Below are positions 61,401 through 64,000 of a stretch of DNA of 64,000 nt, one piece after another. The stretch lies in the NCBI GenBank assembly GCA_004026145.2, contig CP034986.1:13999804-14063803 (forward strand). The letters are read 5' to 3'. The stretch is from Takifugu bimaculatus. Its lineage: Eukaryota > Chordata > Actinopteri > Tetraodontiformes > Tetraodontidae. Positions within the stretch are counted from its first letter, which is position 1. Every line of letters begins with the position of its first letter. The notes beneath the pieces were generated by a model, which was not told where the DNA came from, did not search any database, and worked only from the letters and a program-made list of their open reading frames with translations. A program made the translations under genes and the position numbers.

Positions 61401-64000
61401 TATTCCGATCAGTCAAATCTCATTTTTCATTTGTGTGTAACATGTACACACAAGGATGAAATTACCAGGACGAGACGTGGCCTTGGCCAGTGGTTTGATG
61501 GTCTCCACTAGCTTGTTGCCAGCAGCGATGTCCACTCCACTGTCCTTGTAGGTCAGACCCCTGTCAGAGACAGCAGTGAGCGGCGACTTCAGATGTAACG
61601 TGTTCAAATCAGTAGAAAATATGTATGTTAACAACAAAATGAGGCAAAAAAATTACAAAAACACTGTCAAGATCAAAGATTTTATTCAACTTTACATGAC
61701 AAATAAAAATAAAGGAATATTCAGTGTATCAAATGTGTGTTTTAACATCACACACACCTGCGCTGCTTCAGGTGGGTGATGGCTCTGTGACCAATGTCGC
61801 GTCGGTACACAGCTCCAGGGAAGCCGATGGCAGCCACACCCTGGTTGGCTGCCTGCAGTGCTGTCTCCAATGCAGGCCTGACTGCAGTGACAGTGAGGAC
61901 GCGTCCACCAGCTAGACACCACGCATCCATCCTTGAGGGCAGTGCCTGCATGAAAAACCTGCAGCTCCATGTCCTGAAGCTGAGACAGACCTGAGAAGAA
62001 TAATTAAAAACAAAAAAAAGCTCAGGTGAATTCAGAAAAGTAACAGCTGTCTTTTACCATTTTAAATATTTATAATATTTACATCAAATGTTATAATTTA
62101 ATGCTAAGCAGACATTTGGAACAAACCTTTAATCTGGACTCCTTTTGCATAGGTGCCAGGATACCCAGAGCTGGCCATGACCACGGTGACTGCAGAGCTG
62201 TCATTGTGCCACACGGGGGCGCTGGTGGCCAGTTTACCTTCCAGGGTGTTTTGGATAACTTCGTATAAATCACTTTTCAGGAGAGGCAGCAGCACCTGAA
62301 ATTTTCATGACACGTGTTGTCATACTACCATTAATGGACCTTTCTCCCATTAAAAATATTCTTATTCATTTAATATGTTGTTTAAATGGAATAATGTGTC
62401 AATAAAGCCAGTAAATATTGAAAATTATTAGTTTTGATTTTCTCTCTAAATCAATTAGTAGATTTGAATTCTTAGACATTTTAATTATGTGAATTATTTT
62501 TTAAAAACCATCTGTCAAGGAACCCTAGGGACATTCGGTGCCTTTTAATTTAATTAATCTAATCTTCTAAATTAATCTATTCCTAAAATAGCTAAGCATC
62601 ACAAGACAAATGACAAGAAATACACATTGAAACATAGATTTGGTGATTTTAATGTCGCCAAACCCACCTGACACTCGGGATCACCAAAGCGGCAGTTGAA
62701 CTCGAGGACTTTTGGTCCCTGTTTGGTCAACATAAGACCTGCATACAACACGCCTGGAACACAGAACAGATATCAGAGCAGGAATCATAAGGGTGTGGGG
62801 CGAGATACGACATATTTAGCCGACTTGCCAACATAAGGAGATCCTTCCTCCCTCATCCCGTCGACGGTCTTCTGCAGAACAATCTCTCTGATCTGCTGCA
62901 GCAGCTCCTGACTCACCTGTGCAGGACAGCAGCTCCATCAGAATTCAGAGTTTTGAGGATAAATCAGGAACAAAAGAGAATTTCAGGCTTACCTGAGGGG
63001 TGGGGCAGTAAGCCCCCATGCCACCAGTGTTTGGACCCAGGTCACCATCCTGCAGCCGCTTATGGTCCTGAGCCGGAGGCATGGGAGCCACAGAGGAACC
63101 GTCAGTGAAACACAGACACTGTGGGACAGAACCCAAGCCTCAGATACACAGCATCAAGCTGAAAGGTGGAATCCTGCAGGTGCTGTACTCACAGACACTT
63201 CCTCCCCCTCCAGGAGCTCTTCCACCACTACGGTGTCTCCTGCTGAGCCAAACGCTCCATCCTGCAACACGGTCTACGTTAAAACACTGATAATCAGGAA
63301 ATCAACACATTTTCACATTGCTTCTGAAATTTCATTTTAAATTCATAATTTGTTTTTTTAAATTCCTACTCAGAATTGTTTGCATTTAAAAGCTCAAATC
63401 AGCGAGTGCCCTTTGAGTGAGTCAGTCACAAACCTTCATGATGTCCATCACAGCCTGACAAGCCTCGTCTTGATCTGCCGCCACGATGACACCCTTGCCT
63501 GCCGCCAGCCCGCTCGCCTTCACCACCAGCGCTGGGAAGTCGGCCCTGTGGACACATTTCAACAGGTGAGCACGTTTAAACAGATGCCGTGTCGAGCGAT
63601 TTTATTGCAGAACCATGTTTGTCAAGCTGAATGGAGGCCGTCTAAGCACAGCAGCTGCTTTATGGCTTCTTTCACCCTCAAAATGTTCCACTCGGTCGGT
63701 TTCAGTGGCTCGTATCAGACACAATCATCACATCCTTACATCATTAACCCCAAGCTCCATCCCAGAGAGCAAACTTCTGACAATTAGTTTTTCCATCGTG
63801 GCACGGCTTCTGTATTTAATGGCTCCAAAACCAAACAAACATTTTTACTGAAACTTTAATTCAATCATTCAGGAACTAACATCGTGAAACGTGGGTCTTT
63901 CTGCTGTAATTGTTGTTTCTGTGTGTACTGACGTGCGGATGAAGTTGCAAGCCTCCCGGGGGTCAGTGAAGGAGCCGTAACGGGCCGTTGGAATGCCGTG
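58460..64000 (-). CDS. gart: gart, trifunctional GARS-AIRS-GAR transformylase (5' end missing)
   Basis: Cytosolic enzyme for steps 2, 3 and 5 of purine synthesis. Exons in transcript order: 63933 to beyond 64000, 63434-63545, 63193-63261, 62993-63118, 62829-62916, 62668-62753, 62127-62295, 61758-61990, 61466-61560, 61245-61354, 60909-61108, 60594-60845, 60064-60216, 59785-59991, 59543-59683, 59332-59462, 59114-59255, 58922-59037, 58460-58663. GARS (ATP-grasp) has GLAAGKGVIVAA, GPNTGGMGAY and EFNCRFGDPE; AIRS has GTDGVGTKLK, QDLVAMCVND, GGETAEMPG and HITGGGLLENIPRV; transformylase has CLAGFMRIL, NIHPSLLPSFKG and VDAG (the Asn, His and Asp catalytic set). All phases fit except two exons, each one base too long: an extra base at about 61913 and another at about 61085-61100. 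As given, the long frame is broken twice. The intron after 62829 uses a GC donor. Confidence 0.94.
62296..62667 (-). other. gart: gart intron
   Basis: 372 bp AT-rich intron between the exons 62668-62753 and 62127-62295. Nothing further seen. Confidence 0.6.
63546..63932 (-). other. gart: gart intron
   Basis: 387 bp intron between the last partial exon (from 63933) and exon 63434-63545. Nothing further seen. Confidence 0.6.

Overview
This is nuclear DNA of a ray-finned (teleost-like) fish. The genes are split by short GT-AG introns. They are vertebrate orthologues, and the intergenic DNA carries a chromodomain Ty3/gypsy LTR retrotransposon, fish-type dispersed repeats, microsatellites and a tandem array of trace-amine-associated receptors (TAARs). 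I assigned coding genes by joining exons with explicit phase arithmetic at each splice site.

Layout. (1) 1-1540, plus: the last exons of u2af1, a splicing factor. (2) About 2030-8940, plus: complete cbs (cystathionine beta-synthase, 576 aa, 14 coding exons) with a CCAAT/E-box promoter and an upstream non-coding exon. (3) 9916-20560, plus: a very long znf654-type zinc-finger gene (9 coding exons, about 2,013 aa; most of the protein is in one exon of about 4.8 kb). (4) 25472-30884, minus: a vegfc-like growth factor (8 exons, about 392 aa). (5) 36441-50437, minus: three single-exon TAAR genes in a repeat of about 4.03 kb. The middle copy is broken by one extra base, and the spacer beside the first copy is split by a degraded LTR retrotransposon (38673-43733). 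(6) 54785-58338, plus: n6amt1 (HemK2 methyltransferase, 6 exons, 215 aa). (7) 58460 to beyond 64000, minus: gart (trifunctional GARS-AIRS-GAR transformylase), convergent with n6amt1 and missing its 5' end.

Context. From general knowledge, U2AF1, CBS, N6AMT1 and GART all lie on human chromosome 21, while ZNF654, VEGFC and the TAAR cluster lie on other human chromosomes. The window is therefore a chr21-like block with other loci between its members. The genes do not form one pathway: cbs (transsulfuration) and gart (de novo purine synthesis) are metabolic, u2af1, znf654 and n6amt1 act in gene expression, vegfc in vessel growth, and the TAARs in olfaction.

Most notable observations: (a) the TAARs have lost the classical amine-binding Asp3.32 (Ser or Thr instead) but have Asp at 5.42, the signature of non-classical fish TAARs; (b) two independent single-base frame breaks in otherwise phase-perfect gart exons; (c) a retrotransposon whose left boundary is best explained by one deletion of about 272 bp after insertion; (d) a cbs that has lost the second Cys of the human CXXC motif. 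I saw no undescribed system such as a CRISPR array, defence island or new operon.
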